From: JAFAXD01 sp963760435
GTDB lineage: Bacteria > Pseudomonadota > Alphaproteobacteria > Rhizobiales > Xanthobacteraceae
Assembly: GCA_963760435.1 (NCBI GenBank)
Contig: CAVXDE010000027.1
Span: 124,001 to 188,000, forward strand
Direction of reading: 5' to 3'
DNA length: 64,000 bases
Shown: piece by piece, positions 62,305 to 64,000 of the stretch
Layout of the letters: the number at the start of each line of letters is the position of its first letter
How positions within the stretch are numbered: position 1 is the first letter of the stretch
The notes under the pieces: model-generated
Told to the model about the DNA's origin: nothing
Database searches by the model: none
What the model saw: only the letters and a program-made list of their open reading frames with translations
Position numbers and translations under genes: made by a program

Positions 62305-62442
62305 TTGAGTTTCAACCTGTCACCGCTTGGCGCGACCCTGCCGGATTTCGTGGCTCGCGCTTGAATCTGATAATCATTGCATCGGCGGCAGAATTGTTGG
62401 ACCAATCGAGCTCTTAACTCGGATCAAAGGCACCGCGACCGA

Positions 62443-64000
62443 ATGGGCCATGCGTCTGTTGATGTGAACTCGAGGCCGGTGAACGCTGGCGACTTGCTTT
62501 GGACGCCGAGCGCCGAGCGCATTGCAAACAGCAATTTGACTGCCTTTTTGGGCTGGCTCGAACAGACGCGCGACCTGCGCTTTGACGATTACGAAGCCCT
62601 GTGGACGTGGTCCGTCACAGATCTGGAAGGGTTCTGGAGCGCGCTCTGGGACTATTTCAGGATTGAAGCCTCCACGCCGTATCGGCGCGTGCTGTCGAAA
62701 CGCGACATGCCCGGCGCGGTCTGGTTCGAGGGGGCGAAGCTCAACTTCGCTCACCACGTGATGCGTAATGAATCCAGGGGTGGCGCGGCGCTTCTATTCC
62801 AAAGCGAAACCGAGGCACTGCGCCCTGTTCGATGGGCCGAGTTCGGCGCCGCCGTGCGCCGGGTGGCCACCGCGCTGCGCGAGATGGGGGTGAAACCGGG
62901 CGACCGGGTGGTGGGCTATATGCCAAACGCCCCGGAGGCGTTTGTCGCCCTGCTTGCCACCACCGCCATCGGGGCGATCTGGTCGGTTTGCTCCCCGGAC
63001 TTCGGGGTGAAAGGCGTCCTTGACCGCCTGTCGCAACTCGACCCCAAGGTCATCTTCTGTGTCGATGGTTACACTTATGGCGGCAAACCATTCGACCGGC
63101 GCGCTCAGGCGCGCCAGATCGTCGAAGGCCTGCCCTCCCTCACCCATGTGATCGAGATCCCCTATCTCGATCGCAAGGCCGGCGGCTTCACGCGAGGTCC
63201 GGCCATTGCCTGGGCGGAGCTGATGGCCCGCGATCCGGTCGCGCCCGAGAATTTCCGTTTCGAACAGGTCGAGTTCGGCCACCCGCTCTGGATCCTGTTC
63301 TCGTCCGGCACCACTGGCCTGCCCAAGCCGATCATGCACGGCCACGGCGGGATCGTGATCGAAATGCTGAAGTCGCTCGTGCTGCAAATGAATTTCAAAG
63401 CAGGCGACCGGGCATTCTTCTACACCACCACCGGGTGGATGATGTTCAATTTCCTCGTCACCATGCTGATGGTCGGGGCCTGTCCCCTCGTCTACGATGG
63501 CAACCCCGCGTATCCGCATATCGACACCCTGTGGAAGCTTGCTGAGGAGTCTCGCGCGGTCTTCTTCGGCGCCAGCCCCTCGTATGTCGAGATCATGCGC
63601 AAGGCGGCCATTGTGCCGGGCGAGAAATTCGATTTGTCCGCACTTCGGGTGATCATGCCCGCAGGCTCGCCGGTTTCAGCCGAAACAACCGCGTGGTTCT
63701 ACCGCAACGTGAAGAAAGATCTCTGGATCGCAACCGGCAGCGGGGGCACCGATTGCTGCACCGGGTTGGTGGGCCCAGTGCCGAATCTTCCCGTCCGCGC
63801 GGGTGAGATTCAGGCGCGCCAACTTGGCATCGCGGTCGAGTGCTTCGACGAGGCGGGCCGGCCCCAGCGCAATCAGGTCGGCGAACTCGTCATCACCCAG
63901 CCGATGCCCTCAATGCCGATAGGCTTCTGGGGCGATGAAAACCACGAACGCTACCGCGCCACCTATTTCAATTACTATCCGGGGGTCTGGCGCCACGGCG
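62443..64000 (+). CDS. acsA: Acetoacetate-CoA ligase (partial, runs off right edge)
   Basis: This acyl-AMP-forming ligase activates acetoacetate to acetoacetyl-CoA. It is open from ATG 62443 to the window end (519 codons, about four fifths of the usual ~650). N-terminal features are typical (NLTAFLGWLEQTRDLRFDDY, YRRVLSKRDMPGAVWFEGAK, LNFAHHVM). The AMP-binding signature is LWILFSSGTTGLPKPIMHGH, followed by FYTTTGWMMFNFLVTMLMVG and a late TGSGGTDCCTGLVGP. The short acetyl-CoA-synthetase paralogues have a different N-terminus. Symbol is uncertain. Confidence 0.88.
   Translation, partial: MGHASVDVNSRPVNAGDLLWTPSAERIANSNLTAFLGWLEQTRDLRFDDYEALWTWSVTDLEGFWSALWDYFRIEASTPYRRVLSKRDMPGAVWFEGAKLNFAHHVMRNESRGGAALLFQSETEALRPVRWAEFGAAVRRVATALREMGVKPGDRVVGYMPNAPEAFVALLATTAIGAIWSVCSPDFGVKGVLDRLSQLDPKVIFCVDGYTYGGKPFDRRAQARQIVEGLPSLTHVIEIPYLDRKAGGFTRGPAIAWAELMARDPVAPENFRFEQVEFGHPLWILFSSGTTGLPKPIMHGHGGIVIEMLKSLVLQMNFKAGDRAFFYTTTGWMMFNFLVTMLMVGACPLVYDGNPAYPHIDTLWKLAEESRAVFFGASPSYVEIMRKAAIVPGEKFDLSALRVIMPAGSPVSAETTAWFYRNVKKDLWIATGSGGTDCCTGLVGPVPNLPVRAGEIQARQLGIAVECFDEAGRPQRNQVGELVITQPMPSMPIGFWGDENHERYRATYFNYYPGVWRHG

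Overview
The window is a GC-rich chromosomal segment from an alphaproteobacterium. It most resembles the Hyphomicrobiales (Rhizobiales), in the Xanthobacteraceae/Nitrobacteraceae (Bradyrhizobium-like) range. The evidence is the alphaproteobacterial-type aspS, the hdaA-ppk-ppx-rnd-aspS gene set, purM-purN next to a CDP-alcohol phosphatidyltransferase, a BigR-type sulfur regulator, and a palindromic CGTCATTGCGAG...GCAATCCAG repeat of a kind common in these genomes. This placement is inference; no search was run. I saw no tRNA, rRNA, CRISPR array, transposase or phage gene.

Layout. 0-13.7 kb is mixed metabolism and housekeeping: a partial membrane-anchored protein, creA, a cupin, DoxX, an orphan ABC substrate-binding protein, a polysaccharide deacetylase, an exported superoxide dismutase, maeB-type malic enzyme, an FkbM methyltransferase, aspS, a thiamine-diphosphate enzyme and rnd. 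13.7-30.9 kb is a surface-protein locus on the minus strand. A serine protease, a TonB-C-like periplasmic protein, an STN plus TonB-C mini-protein, an ECF sigma factor and a FecR-like anti-sigma factor precede a ~13.1 kb filamentous-haemagglutinin-type exoprotein gene. 30.9-41.8 kb is core: ppx, ppk, hdaA, a pgsA-like gene, purM, purN, a cold-shock gene with its terminator, a molybdopterin oxidoreductase, terC and ndk. 42-47.2 kb holds small secreted proteins, oxidoreductases, a tiny HExxH protein, a metallo-hydrolase and a DUF1275 membrane protein.

47.3-58.5 kb is sulfur-themed. A sulfonate/taurine-type ABC importer (two permeases, ATPase, binding protein) is fused by start/stop overlaps to a flavoprotein plus two-cluster ferredoxin pair resembling an APS-reductase/fumarate-reductase module, and is followed by a FAD/NAD(P) protein. 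Next comes a BigR-type unit: persulfide dioxygenase-like hydrolase diverging from an ArsR regulator, rhodanese and TauE exporter, with twin TTAG-N6-CTAA palindromes in the divergent promoter. This unit is bracketed by ~170 bp direct repeats derived from the 3' end of a CHRD-domain gene. 58.5-64 kb carries small hypothetical genes, a repeat cluster, a GST, a histone-H1-like protein, a truncated isochorismatase-type hydrolase and the start of an acetoacetate-CoA ligase that runs off the window.

A recurring oddity is single-base frameshifts that split otherwise well-formed proteins: the deacetylase, the TPP enzyme, the exoprotein (several times), FecR, the STN protein (twice) and DUF1275. Most can be repaired by removing one base from a short run. 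They may be sequencing or assembly indels or recent decay; the sequence alone cannot decide.
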